Shown here one piece after another: positions 17,633-24,980 of a DNA stretch of 64,000 nucleotides. The DNA is taken from positions 3,149,297-3,213,296 of the forward strand of contig NZ_CP019936.1 of assembly GCF_002009425.1 (NCBI RefSeq), in the 5' to 3' direction. The DNA is from Thiosocius teredinicola. Lineage in GTDB: Bacteria; Pseudomonadota; Gammaproteobacteria; Chromatiales; Chromatiaceae. Made by a program: the position numbers and the translations under genes. The notes below the pieces were generated by a model. That model had not been told where the DNA came from, did no database searches, and was given only the letters and a program-made list of their open reading frames with translations. Numbering within the stretch: the first letter of the stretch is position 1; every line of letters starts with the position of its first letter.

Positions 17633-19192
17633 GTGAGTACATTGACCATATCGGATCGCGGCACCCTCGTCAGCCTGGAAGACGACAACGCAATGTATTT
17701 CCTAGAAGACTCGTTCGATTGGATACGCGACTTAGCCGCCAAGGGAGCGCGTGAGGGTGCCGAGACACTGGACGAATTCGCGAAAGGTTTTGCTGCACTC
17801 GAGCTTGATCCCGTCAACGGGGGATTGGCCGATTACCTCGAAAAACAAGACAGTTGGCTAGCCAACCTGTTCGCCGACATCCTGCGCCTGATCTCGTCAA
17901 TTAACCCGTTGACCATGGGTAAACAGATCGCCGTTTGGTATCTGGAGGATTTTCGCGACTTGTTTGCCGCTCTCGCCACGTTGGTCGATACGGAAGACGA
18001 CACGAACGAGGAAACGCAGCAGGCCGTCGCCGAACTCGCACTGGCCGTCGCCGCCATGGTAATCCCTTACATTGGGCGGGCAGGAAAGATCATCTATCGC
18101 GTCTATGCTCGCACCGACGATATGGTCGATGGCCTGGCAATGCTGCGCCATGTCTCTCCCGGCAATTCGCTAGACTATCTAAGCAACCTCAACTTGCCTC
18201 AGTATGCCGGTAAGATCTCTGAGATGATCCGCAAGGTCCTCAACAAAATGGGTGAGTATCTAGGCGACTGGTTCTCCAGCATCAAACGCACCCTGACAGA
18301 ATGGGGCCAGAAACTGGCAAACTGGATCACCCGCGCGCTGAAACGGGTTCAGGATTTCCTCGTCAAGGCCGTCGCTGCTGTGCAGGACAAGGTTTACCAG
18401 GCCGCGACCAATATCAACAATTCGAAGATCGTAGACAAACTGCCCGACTTCCTGCTCGACTGGGTGGCCAATCAGATCAATGGCAACCTGTGCGAAAGCT
18501 GTGTCGACAATTTTCTGGTCAACTACGCGGACTACGATCGTATCTACCCAAAACCTGGTCAGGACAAGCGCGACAACAGTTCCTTCTTCAGTCCCGACCA
18601 AGGCATCGATGGTGTGTATGAGAAACCCGCATCCCGCCTGTCCGTGCCCGTTGTCTATCCGAAAACGTACAGCGGTCTGCCACTATCGGCAGGGATGGTG
18701 TTTGATGAGCTCGGCATCGAAATAGAAGGGGAAGTGGTCCCGAAGATGATCACCCGCGCAGTGGAACCCTTCGGCGACATACCCGCGGAGTTTTCCCCCA
18801 CCAGCCACCGGCCGCCCACTTACCCGCGATTTGTGGTCATGGAGGCGAAATTCGGTTACCAGACGAATAAAGACAAACCGCTCACTGATTATCAGTTCAA
18901 GAAAAAGCTGAAAAAGACCCAGTCCGGTAGGCAGATGAGTAAGAAGTGGATAGAGCAACGACTCGTAGACGCATTCCCCAACCAAGAGGATGGCACGGAT
19001 AACCCGAAACATATTGAGATTGATATCGAAGGCTACGCCCGCTGGCTTTACGGCTGCCAGCCTCACAAATCGAAGAACGGCAAGTATGCGCGCCCCAGGG
19101 CTGGAAAACGAAGAATGAAAGGAGCGGCCTACTTTCCTCCCTATGCACTACGCGGCTTCGACATCGACGGCATGCCGACCTGGAAAGTCTAA
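17633..19192 (+). CDS. Predicted T6SS cargo effector 1: PoNe-type PD-(D/E)XK DNase
   Basis: 519-residue VgrG-linked toxin. A GTG start directly abuts the vgrG stop, with GGAGAT about 8 nt upstream. Residues 1-130 are acidic and helical. A hydrophobic stretch at about 131-165 (AELALAVAAMVIPYIGRAG) resembles the pre-toxin regions of T6SS cargo. About 195-260 is amphipathic. The C-terminal third has GIDGVYE (Asp326), VVMEAKFG (Glu404, Lys406) and GRQMSKKWIEQRL (Gln434), an order typical of PoNe DNases of the PD-(D/E)XK superfamily. The DUF1911-type partner downstream supports that class, because such proteins are PoNe immunity proteins. Expected action is DNA degradation in recipient bacteria. 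Assignment is by motif and context only. Confidence 0.8.
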   Translation: MSTLTISDRGTLVSLEDDNAMYFLEDSFDWIRDLAAKGAREGAETLDEFAKGFAALELDPVNGGLADYLEKQDSWLANLFADILRLISSINPLTMGKQIAVWYLEDFRDLFAALATLVDTEDDTNEETQQAVAELALAVAAMVIPYIGRAGKIIYRVYARTDDMVDGLAMLRHVSPGNSLDYLSNLNLPQYAGKISEMIRKVLNKMGEYLGDWFSSIKRTLTEWGQKLANWITRALKRVQDFLVKAVAAVQDKVYQAATNINNSKIVDKLPDFLLDWVANQINGNLCESCVDNFLVNYADYDRIYPKPGQDKRDNSSFFSPDQGIDGVYEKPASRLSVPVVYPKTYSGLPLSAGMVFDELGIEIEGEVVPKMITRAVEPFGDIPAEFSPTSHRPPTYPRFVVMEAKFGYQTNKDKPLTDYQFKKKLKKTQSGRQMSKKWIEQRLVDAFPNQEDGTDNPKHIEIDIEGYARWLYGCQPHKSKNGKYARPRAGKRRMKGAAYFPPYALRGFDIDGMPTWKV

Positions 19193-19210
19193 GCCAATCG
19201 GATAACGTTT

Positions 19211-20215
19211 ATGAGCAGATTCGAGAAAAACAAACGTGAACGGTTTTTGAATGAGAATTCTTACAACGCACTTATGAAGGGCATTGCGAGCAGGCTCAAC
19301 CGCGTAGAACAGCTCTTCTATAACGAACTCCCGAAACGATCTGATGCGTTTCGGATGTATAGTCAGTGGAGTGCAACTATTTCCAACGAGTATTTCGAAC
19401 AATTTGTTGGGCAGTACTCCGCAGGAGTACCTATAGAGGAATTAGGTGCAAAGTTTACAAAGGTTGTCGAAGTTTCTGAGGCAGATTCTCTGCCTCACCC
19501 TGTATATAAAACCGAACCCTTTTATCTAGACGAAATCGATGCCTACTACCGTATTTTAGCGCTGCTCAGTCTCGCGAAGCTGCTGCGCTACGACTATCTC
19601 GTCCCACGTATAGTGGAGCTAACCAACGTTGCCCACGATGACAATCGTGGCACCGACGCCCTCTACGAAACCCTGATCGATAAGCTCGGTCTACCCAGTG
19701 AGCCGGCACCCAAGGTTATGAGCATGCTCAAGGCTCACCCGATCCTACTGGAACTCACTCAGGCGCCGCCCGATAAACAACCCAAGCTGATGGCCCAGTT
19801 CCTCAAAAAGTGGTACGGCTCGATGCGTGGATGCTACTGGCATAACCGTCACAAGCGGGTTCCACAGCACTTTTCCGGCTACTGGGCCTTCGAATCCGGC
19901 CTCGTCACCTACCTGTGGGACATCGATGACAGCAGCTATCGCGATCTGCCCTTCTATCCGAAAGACCTCGTCGACTACGCCCGAACACATGACGCAGTGC
20001 CTGAGCCAGAGCCCGATACCGGCCAGTCCGGCACGCCCCAACGCCCAAGTATTCCCGCCGGCCAAGCCTGCCCGGAAACGGGTTGGTGGTTTACACCCGC
20101 CAAAGCCGATTCCCGCCGCTACTTCAAAGCCGGCGAGGTGATGCCTTCGATTGACAGTGATTATGGTGAAACCTTCTGGCAGTGGTCGCCGGATCAATCT
20201 CCGCCGAAACTCTAG
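19211..20215 (+). CDS. PoNi-type immunity protein 1 (DUF1911) with a C-terminal GWW/TPA module
   Basis: 334-residue cytoplasmic protein with no signal peptide. The N-terminal half is helical, like DUF1910. The DUF1911 hallmark occupies residues 223-257 (GYWAFESGLVTYLWDIDDSS, then YPKDLVDYAR). After a Pro-rich linker (263-281), a module at 282-334 carries CPETGWWFTPAKADSRRYF and ends WQWSPDQSPPKL. The second immunity protein of the island has the same module almost residue for residue. The gene starts 18 bp after effector 1, the position of a cognate antidote. The first 350 bp are visibly more AT-rich than the rest, suggesting a spliced or acquired N-terminus. Inhibition of effector 1 is inferred. 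Confidence 0.82.
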   Translation: MSRFEKNKRERFLNENSYNALMKGIASRLNRVEQLFYNELPKRSDAFRMYSQWSATISNEYFEQFVGQYSAGVPIEELGAKFTKVVEVSEADSLPHPVYKTEPFYLDEIDAYYRILALLSLAKLLRYDYLVPRIVELTNVAHDDNRGTDALYETLIDKLGLPSEPAPKVMSMLKAHPILLELTQAPPDKQPKLMAQFLKKWYGSMRGCYWHNRHKRVPQHFSGYWAFESGLVTYLWDIDDSSYRDLPFYPKDLVDYARTHDAVPEPEPDTGQSGTPQRPSIPAGQACPETGWWFTPAKADSRRYFKAGEVMPSIDSDYGETFWQWSPDQSPPKL

Positions 20216-20233
20216 CGTAAGAGGCTCAAGGGA

Positions 20234-20689
20234 ATGAACATCGATTGGTTGAATGCCGGATCAACGCTCATTGCCGCTGCTATCGGCGGCATTATCGCCG
20301 CACGCGTCGCAACCTATCAGACACGGGCCACGCTCAAAGCTGAGCAGGATGGCCGCAAACAGGAAACCGCCCGCGAACTACTCGAAGCGATCGATTCGTT
20401 TATGCACATCGCCTATCGCGGTGAACACGAAGAACGGCAACGCCACTGCCGCCGCGTCCTCACGTTGAGCGCCCTGCTCATCCCCGATCAGTTCGACGCA
20501 ATCCAAAGCCGCCTGAACTACGTCCACCTTTGGCACCGGCGTGAAGAAGGAGACAAACCACGAGGCATTGGTCTGACCGCGACGGAGGGTTTCTTTGCGA
20601 AGATCAAACAACACCTCTTTCAAACCATCTTCGGCGTGCAGTTCAAGGCGGTCGATGACAGATCGTCAGACAGTGGTCATGCGGCGTAA
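20234..20689 (+). CDS. Small membrane-anchored protein of unknown function in the effector island
   Basis: 151 residues. One hydrophobic helix at about residues 9-27 (STLIAAAIGGIIAARVATY) is followed by a charged helical cytoplasmic part (TLKAEQDGRKQETARELLEAID). AAGGGA precedes the ATG. I do not recognise the family. Its place, 18 bp after immunity gene 1 and before a broken vgrG, is where spare immunity genes often collect, but it has no adjacent effector of its own. It could be an orphan immunity gene or unrelated cargo. It is probably real, judging from its RBS, operon spacing and protein-like composition. Confidence 0.6.
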   Translation: MNIDWLNAGSTLIAAAIGGIIAARVATYQTRATLKAEQDGRKQETARELLEAIDSFMHIAYRGEHEERQRHCRRVLTLSALLIPDQFDAIQSRLNYVHLWHRREEGDKPRGIGLTATEGFFAKIKQHLFQTIFGVQFKAVDDRSSDSGHAA

Positions 20690-20759
20690 TCAGGCGATTC
20701 AGCGGTAAAGTGCAAGTGCGACAGCGAATCAGAAAAACCACCACGTCTGAGACAGGAAT

Positions 20760-21287
20760 ATGAGTAGAGAGAACAAGGGACTGCTCCCCAGCTGGATATC
20801 GGCTATCACTGCGGTGATTGGCCTGCTGTTTGGTGGTGGATTGGTAAAAGCCTTCGACTATCAGAAGATCAACGAACTCCATGCGATCGTCGAAAGCTTA
20901 AGAACACCAGGGCAGAATCCGAAGATTGAGCAAGGGTTTGAGTTTCGCCTCGATCGTTTTCATTTTGCGGATCGCAAAGCCGTCATCGAACTGCTGGTGA
21001 CGAGCGAAGAACGCAATCAGGTACTGAACCTCACACAGGACTCGCGCCTCATCGATAGTGAAGGTAATGTTTACGAACCTTCCGAAGTTACATTTGGCAG
21101 CAGCTCGAATAAAGGCCCTTGGTTTCGGGAAGAGCTGCCAGCGGATGTTCCGGTTAGAATCACGATGAAGTTCGACAATATCAGCAGCAAAGCCGAAGGG
21201 TTCAATCTGCTCGAGGTGGCGGCAAACAGTTTCAAGGTTGCATTCAGCAACGGCGACTTCATCGACCTGGTGTTGGCCGATAGGTGA
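20760..21287 (+). CDS. N-terminally anchored protein of unknown function, possible orphan immunity protein
   Basis: 175 residues. A transmembrane or signal-anchor helix lies at about 11-31 (SWISAITAVIGLLFGGGLV). The rest is predicted to be a beta-rich domain with a pattern of alternating strands (FEFRLDRFHFADRKAVIELL, then NVYEPSEVTFG and PVRITMKFDNIS), reminiscent of DUF4352-like sandwiches, although I cannot assign it. AGGAAT stands just before the ATG. It lies between immunity gene 1 and the vgrG remnant, and its stop is only some 40 bp before the first recognisable remnant sequence. A periplasm-facing domain would suit immunity against an effector acting in the envelope, but that is speculation. 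Confidence 0.6.
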   Translation: MSRENKGLLPSWISAITAVIGLLFGGGLVKAFDYQKINELHAIVESLRTPGQNPKIEQGFEFRLDRFHFADRKAVIELLVTSEERNQVLNLTQDSRLIDSEGNVYEPSEVTFGSSSNKGPWFREELPADVPVRITMKFDNISSKAEGFNLLEVAANSFKVAFSNGDFIDLVLADR

Positions 21288-21918
21288 ACCATACACACTT
21301 CGCTGGGCATCACCTCGAGCATCCTTGAGGTCTTCGCCGACTACCCCCAGGCCGACTGGCAATGGGACGTCAGCCAACAACTTCGCATGCACAGCCTGTG
21401 TGTCCAATACCTCGAAACGGATTTCGACTTCGTCCGCCGCCTGTTGGCCGAAGAAGGCATGTCGTTTCATTTTGAAAAGGCGCGAGCTGGTTCAGTCACT
21501 CCGGTGGCATCAAGACCATCGCCGCCGCCGGCGAGGTCAGCCTGCAGGCGCACACCAATGAACTGGAAGTGCTCGCCGACAAGCCCGTAACGGTGACCAG
21601 CTCCAGCGACGAGATCCACATCCTCGCCAAAGACAGCATTGTGCTCAAGGCTGGACAGAGCTCGATCACGATCAAAGGCGGAGACGTGACCTTTGCCTGC
21701 CCTGGGCAGTTTTCGGTTAAAGGCAATTGCAATGCGTTTATTAGGCGGGGGAGCAGGCCGGCGGCGCTTCAAGGACTTCCACAAGGACTCGCAGATCGCC
21801 CACCCAAGTTCATCGAGCTGAATTTGCACGACAGCGCGCTACGCCCGAAGGCAGGCCATCCGTACGTTATCACCTTCAATGACGGTACACGCTACACGGG
21901 CCATCTCGATGACCGTAC

Positions 21919-21949
21919 CCCCGTAATCCGAGCCATGCGTGATGTGGGA
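21919..21949 (+). repeat. Left terminal inverted repeat of the IS3-family element
   Basis: Thirty-one bases starting CCCCGTAATCCG and ending TGATGTGGGA. They align without gaps to the reverse complement of the right end, with conserved blocks CCC, GAGCCA and TGATGTGGGA. Confidence 0.85.
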
Positions 21950-21983
21950 TTTCCTTGTATTTTGACCCCAAGGAGGTCCCAAG

Positions 21984-22250
21984 ATGAAGCGCAAGCGCTA
22001 CACAGAAGAACAGATTATCTCGATCCTCAAGGAGCACCAGGCCGGAGCCTCAGTGCCAGACCTGGCCCGTCGCCACGGGATCGTGGAGAACACGATCTAC
22101 CGCTGGAAATCGAAGTACGGCGGCATGGAGGTCTCGGAAGCCAAGCGGCTGCGGGACCTTGAGCAGGAGAATGCCAAGCTCAAGCGCCTGCTGGCTGAGG
22201 CTGAGCTCGACAAAGCCGCGCTCAAGGAGTTGGTGGAGGGAAAGTGGTGA
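21984..22250 (+). CDS. IS3-family transposase OrfA (HTH subunit)
   Basis: 88 residues. A helix-turn-helix of the transposase_8 type (RYTEEQIISILKEHQAG, then VPDLARRHGIVENTIYRWKS) covers about residues 4-45 and binds the element ends. A leucine-zipper-like helix (LRDLEQENAKLKRLLAEAEL) follows. A strong AAGGAGG precedes the ATG. It overlaps orfB by 7 bp, and orfB is in the -1 frame, as expected for programmed frameshifting in this family. Confidence 0.95.
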   Translation: MKRKRYTEEQIISILKEHQAGASVPDLARRHGIVENTIYRWKSKYGGMEVSEAKRLRDLEQENAKLKRLLAEAELDKAALKELVEGKW

Positions 22251-23053
22251 CGGCTGCGCAACGGCGACGGGCCGTAGAACACCTCAAGGATCGCCGTTTC
22301 AGTGAACGTCGTGCTTGCCGTGTCGTCGGTTTTAGCCGTTCTGCCATCTGGTCGCCGCTGAAAGGTTGCGATGATACGGGCCTGCGCGAGAGGCTCAAGA
22401 TGTTGGCCGAGCAATACCCTCGCTATGGTTACCCGACGCTGCATGACATGCTGAGGGCCGCCGGTCACGTGATGAATCACAAACGGACCTACCGGATCTA
22501 CCGCGAAGAAGGGCTGCAGGTGCGCACCAAGCGCCGTAAGAAGCTGACGAGGCCGCGTGTGCCGATGCTGGTACCAGACAAGGTTAATCAGCGCTGGTCG
22601 ATGGATTTCGTCTCGGATCAGCTAGCCAATGGGCGGCGCTTCCGCGTCCTCAACGTCGTCGACGATTACTCCCGAGAGTGCGTACTGCAGATCGTCGACA
22701 CATCGATCTCCGGACACCGGGTTGCTCGTGCTCTTGATCAGCTGAGCAGGCCGTTACCGAAAACCATCGTTGTCGACAATGGCCCAGAGTTCACGTCAAA
22801 GGCAATGTTCTTTTGGGCGAAGCGTGCCAAGGTGACGCCGCATTTCATTCAACCCGGCAGGCCCACCCAGAACGCGTTCGTCGAGAGCTTCAACGGCAAG
22901 TTCCGAGACTACTGTCTCGATCTGAATTGGTTCGCTAGCTTGGAGGACGCGCGCGAAACGATCGATGCCTGGCGAGACCACTACAACGATATCGGGCCAC
23001 ACCGATCACTGGGCAAGAAACCACCCGCCGTGTTCGCTCAGGAAGTGGCCTGA
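22244..23053 (+). CDS. IS3-family transposase OrfB (DDE integrase domain)
   Basis: 269 residues with the rve integrase core. The catalytic acidic residues are seen in WSMDFVSDQL, VVDNGPEFTSKA and AFVESFNGKFRD (D, D, E with the usual spacing). An HTH_21 segment (YPRYGYPTLHDMLRAAGH) precedes the core. The frame can also be entered from orfA by -1 frameshift. A GTG at 22244 with GGAGGG five bases upstream could give OrfB alone. Full length, no disruption seen. Confidence 0.95.
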   Translation: MVTAAQRRRAVEHLKDRRFSERRACRVVGFSRSAIWSPLKGCDDTGLRERLKMLAEQYPRYGYPTLHDMLRAAGHVMNHKRTYRIYREEGLQVRTKRRKKLTRPRVPMLVPDKVNQRWSMDFVSDQLANGRRFRVLNVVDDYSRECVLQIVDTSISGHRVARALDQLSRPLPKTIVVDNGPEFTSKAMFFWAKRAKVTPHFIQPGRPTQNAFVESFNGKFRDYCLDLNWFASLEDARETIDAWRDHYNDIGPHRSLGKKPPAVFAQEVA

Positions 23054-23064
23054 TATGCTCAGAC

Positions 23065-23095
23065 TCCCACATCAAACGTGGCTCACTTCCAAGGG
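23065..23095 (-). repeat. Right terminal inverted repeat of the IS3-family element
   Basis: Reverse complement begins CCCTTGGAAGTGAGCCACG and ends TGATGTGGGA. It lies 11 bp beyond the orfB stop codon and is followed directly by the duplicated GTAC. Confidence 0.85.
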
Positions 23096-23315
23096 GTACG
23101 GTCATCGACAGTAACGGCCACGCTCGGATCGAAAGCGTACCCAACTGTGCCACAAAAATATTCTACAGCGACAGCCCGAATCCGTTCACTCCTGACCCGG
23201 TATCTGTATTGCAAGTAACCGAACAAGGCGTGTCCGCCGACCTCCGCAAGCTCGGCTTGAATCCCGAGTCTACCGACCTTGAGGCGTTGATAAGAAGCGA
23301 GACAGGACGCTCTAA

Positions 23316-24980
23316 ATGACCGACGATTCCACCAACACCGATAATCAACAGACTTGCGAAGAAACACCTGACACACCGGGTTGCGAAGCGCAACGAGAGG
23401 CCGAACTCGAGGAAGCATACGACGATGCCGTAGTCGAACTTGGAATCGGCATTGGAATAGGTTTGGTGCCGATACTCGGGCAGGCCATTGATGCGTACGA
23501 CACGATCGAGTCGGCGATTGCACTCTACACCGCCGAAGAAGGTCTGGAGAAAGAGGATGCTCAGTTCGACTTTCTGTTGGCACTCATTGGCTGGATTCCA
23601 GGCCCTGGGGACGGCGTTAAGAAAAGCTTGCGCATCGTCAACCGTGACCCTGAACGCTTCGCGCCGGTTTTGTTCGACTTACTGAGGGAGGTACTGGAAC
23701 AAACCGGCGTCGAGACCAGCCCCGAGGAACTACTCGATCAAATATTCAACGCCGCAATGCTCAAAGCACAGATCGAAAAAATCAAGCAAGGCGTTACCGA
23801 CTCCGACACCTTTGAAGCGTTACCCGAGTCAATTCAAGACATGGTGATCAGCTCATTGGATATGGCGGCGACCAACATGCCCATGCTGGTCGGTATCGTT
23901 GAGAAATGCATCCAGAAATGGAAAAAGATGCAGCGAAACAGCAGTGCGAAGTCACCATCTCGTGGTAAAGCCGATGAAAACTATCCAAACGCTAAATCTG
24001 GGGATGTCGCCAAGCAAGGCACTTCCGGTCACGCCGACGGCCATGCCAATACGATAGACAACAGCACGCTCGGCACCCAAGCCCTACAGCAACTGACCAA
24101 CGAGCTGATCGGAATCGGCGGCGAGCATATCGCCGACTACATCTGCGCTTATCAGTTTGGCTGGGGCAAAGACTGGCAAAACCACGATGACGGCAGCGAA
24201 GGCCAATGGTCCGAGGGTACACCGAGCAAGACGAAACCAGGGAAGCTCAGCAAGGGAGGTAGCCCAAAAGCGCCGCACGTATTGTATAAGCTGGATGATC
24301 CGACAAACGGCACGGGGCTCGATGCCGTTTGGCGCGCCGACGGCCACAATGAAGGCAAGAATTACGCCATCGTAGAGGCCAAAGCCAGTAGGAACGAGGA
24401 TGCACCGAAATTTCTGCGCAAACGCAACAACACGCGCCAGCCAAGCGTTACCAGCCAGTTGGGCGCCAATGTGGCTCCGGTTAAAAACGCCAGTGAGCTG
24501 CTGGAGCCCATAGATGAAGCACCCAGCAAAGCTAAGCCCGGAAAACCCGGCGGGAAAACGGGCAAGTCAGGTCAGGCCGGAAAAGCCCAAGTGCGCACAA
24601 ACAACCAAACCTCCAAACGAGACAAAACAGATAGCGATGCCAAATCACCTACTGGTACAAAGTCCGTACTTGTGCAAATGAGCCATGAATGGATCATCAA
24701 CAATATTAAAAAGGCGGTCACTGGCGCCATAGCTGATGAGATTAGGCTAAAAAGACAGAAAGCTTACGCTCGCCACCTCTTCTTCAGCCCCGCTTATCAT
24801 CCGAGTGGAAGTCCAGCCGCGCACATGAAAGCACGATTGGAGAATCTTCCGCCAGCAGATCATGAAGACCATAAAGCTTTTCATTACGCCGAAAATGAGG
24901 TACGCAAAGCGGTTAATCGACGGAAAGCTTCGCTACGGAAAAAACATGGCAAACTGCCGAGCCTTAAGGATGAGAAATGA
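23316..24980 (+). CDS. Predicted T6SS cargo effector 2: PoNe-type PD-(D/E)XK DNase
   Basis: 554 residues, starting on the ATGA overlap with the vgrG remnant. Residues 40-110 hold the hydrophobic/glycine segment LGIGIGIGLVPILGQAIDAYD and the pre-toxin motif WIPGPGDGVKKS (93-104), common ahead of T6SS and Rhs toxin domains. The nuclease signature is GLDAVWR (Asp336), AIVEAKAS (Glu354, Lys356) and VQMSHEWI (Gln454), the same order as effector 1. Between E-A-K and Q-M-S lies a low-complexity Lys/Pro/Gly insert (about 395-450) absent from effector 1. The C-terminus is very basic, consistent with DNA binding. The paired DUF1911 gene overlaps by 4 bp. Its own VgrG is broken, so delivery would need the intact one. 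Confidence 0.78.
   Translation: MTDDSTNTDNQQTCEETPDTPGCEAQREAELEEAYDDAVVELGIGIGIGLVPILGQAIDAYDTIESAIALYTAEEGLEKEDAQFDFLLALIGWIPGPGDGVKKSLRIVNRDPERFAPVLFDLLREVLEQTGVETSPEELLDQIFNAAMLKAQIEKIKQGVTDSDTFEALPESIQDMVISSLDMAATNMPMLVGIVEKCIQKWKKMQRNSSAKSPSRGKADENYPNAKSGDVAKQGTSGHADGHANTIDNSTLGTQALQQLTNELIGIGGEHIADYICAYQFGWGKDWQNHDDGSEGQWSEGTPSKTKPGKLSKGGSPKAPHVLYKLDDPTNGTGLDAVWRADGHNEGKNYAIVEAKASRNEDAPKFLRKRNNTRQPSVTSQLGANVAPVKNASELLEPIDEAPSKAKPGKPGGKTGKSGQAGKAQVRTNNQTSKRDKTDSDAKSPTGTKSVLVQMSHEWIINNIKKAVTGAIADEIRLKRQKAYARHLFFSPAYHPSGSPAAHMKARLENLPPADHEDHKAFHYAENEVRKAVNRRKASLRKKHGKLPSLKDEK

Larger units (their letters stand above)
21919..23095 (+). mobile_element. IS3-family insertion sequence, 1177 bp, with 4-bp GTAC target duplication
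   Basis: The ends are imperfect 31-bp inverted repeats (21919-21949 and 23065-23095), both ending internally in TGATGTGGGA. They are flanked by GTAC at 21915-21918 and 23096-23099. Deleting the element plus one GTAC joins ...GAC CGT AC with GG TCA TC... in the reading frame of the vgrG remnant, which confirms the boundaries. Two overlapping ORFs (88 and 269 residues) have the IS3 orfA/orfB layout, and a 4-bp duplication suits the IS407-like branch. Both ORFs look intact, so the element may still be mobile. Confidence 0.92.
21303..23319 (+). pseudogene. vgrG remnant: internal deletion, frameshift and IS insertion
   Basis: Piece one (clear from 21331 to about 21478) matches the intact vgrG at residues about 125-178. 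Piece two (from 21485) matches from residue about 739 (SWFSHTGGIKT in the intact copy), so roughly 560 residues are missing, and the join changes frame. Piece two runs through the DUF2345 end into a different terminal beta domain (VITFNDGTRYTGHLDD) and is then interrupted by an IS3-family element. After the element the same frame resumes (VIDSNGHARIESVPN) and ends at 23319, overlapping the effector 2 start by 4 bp. This was therefore a second VgrG with its own adaptor domain, dedicated to effector 2. It cannot make a functional spike. Confidence 0.9.
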
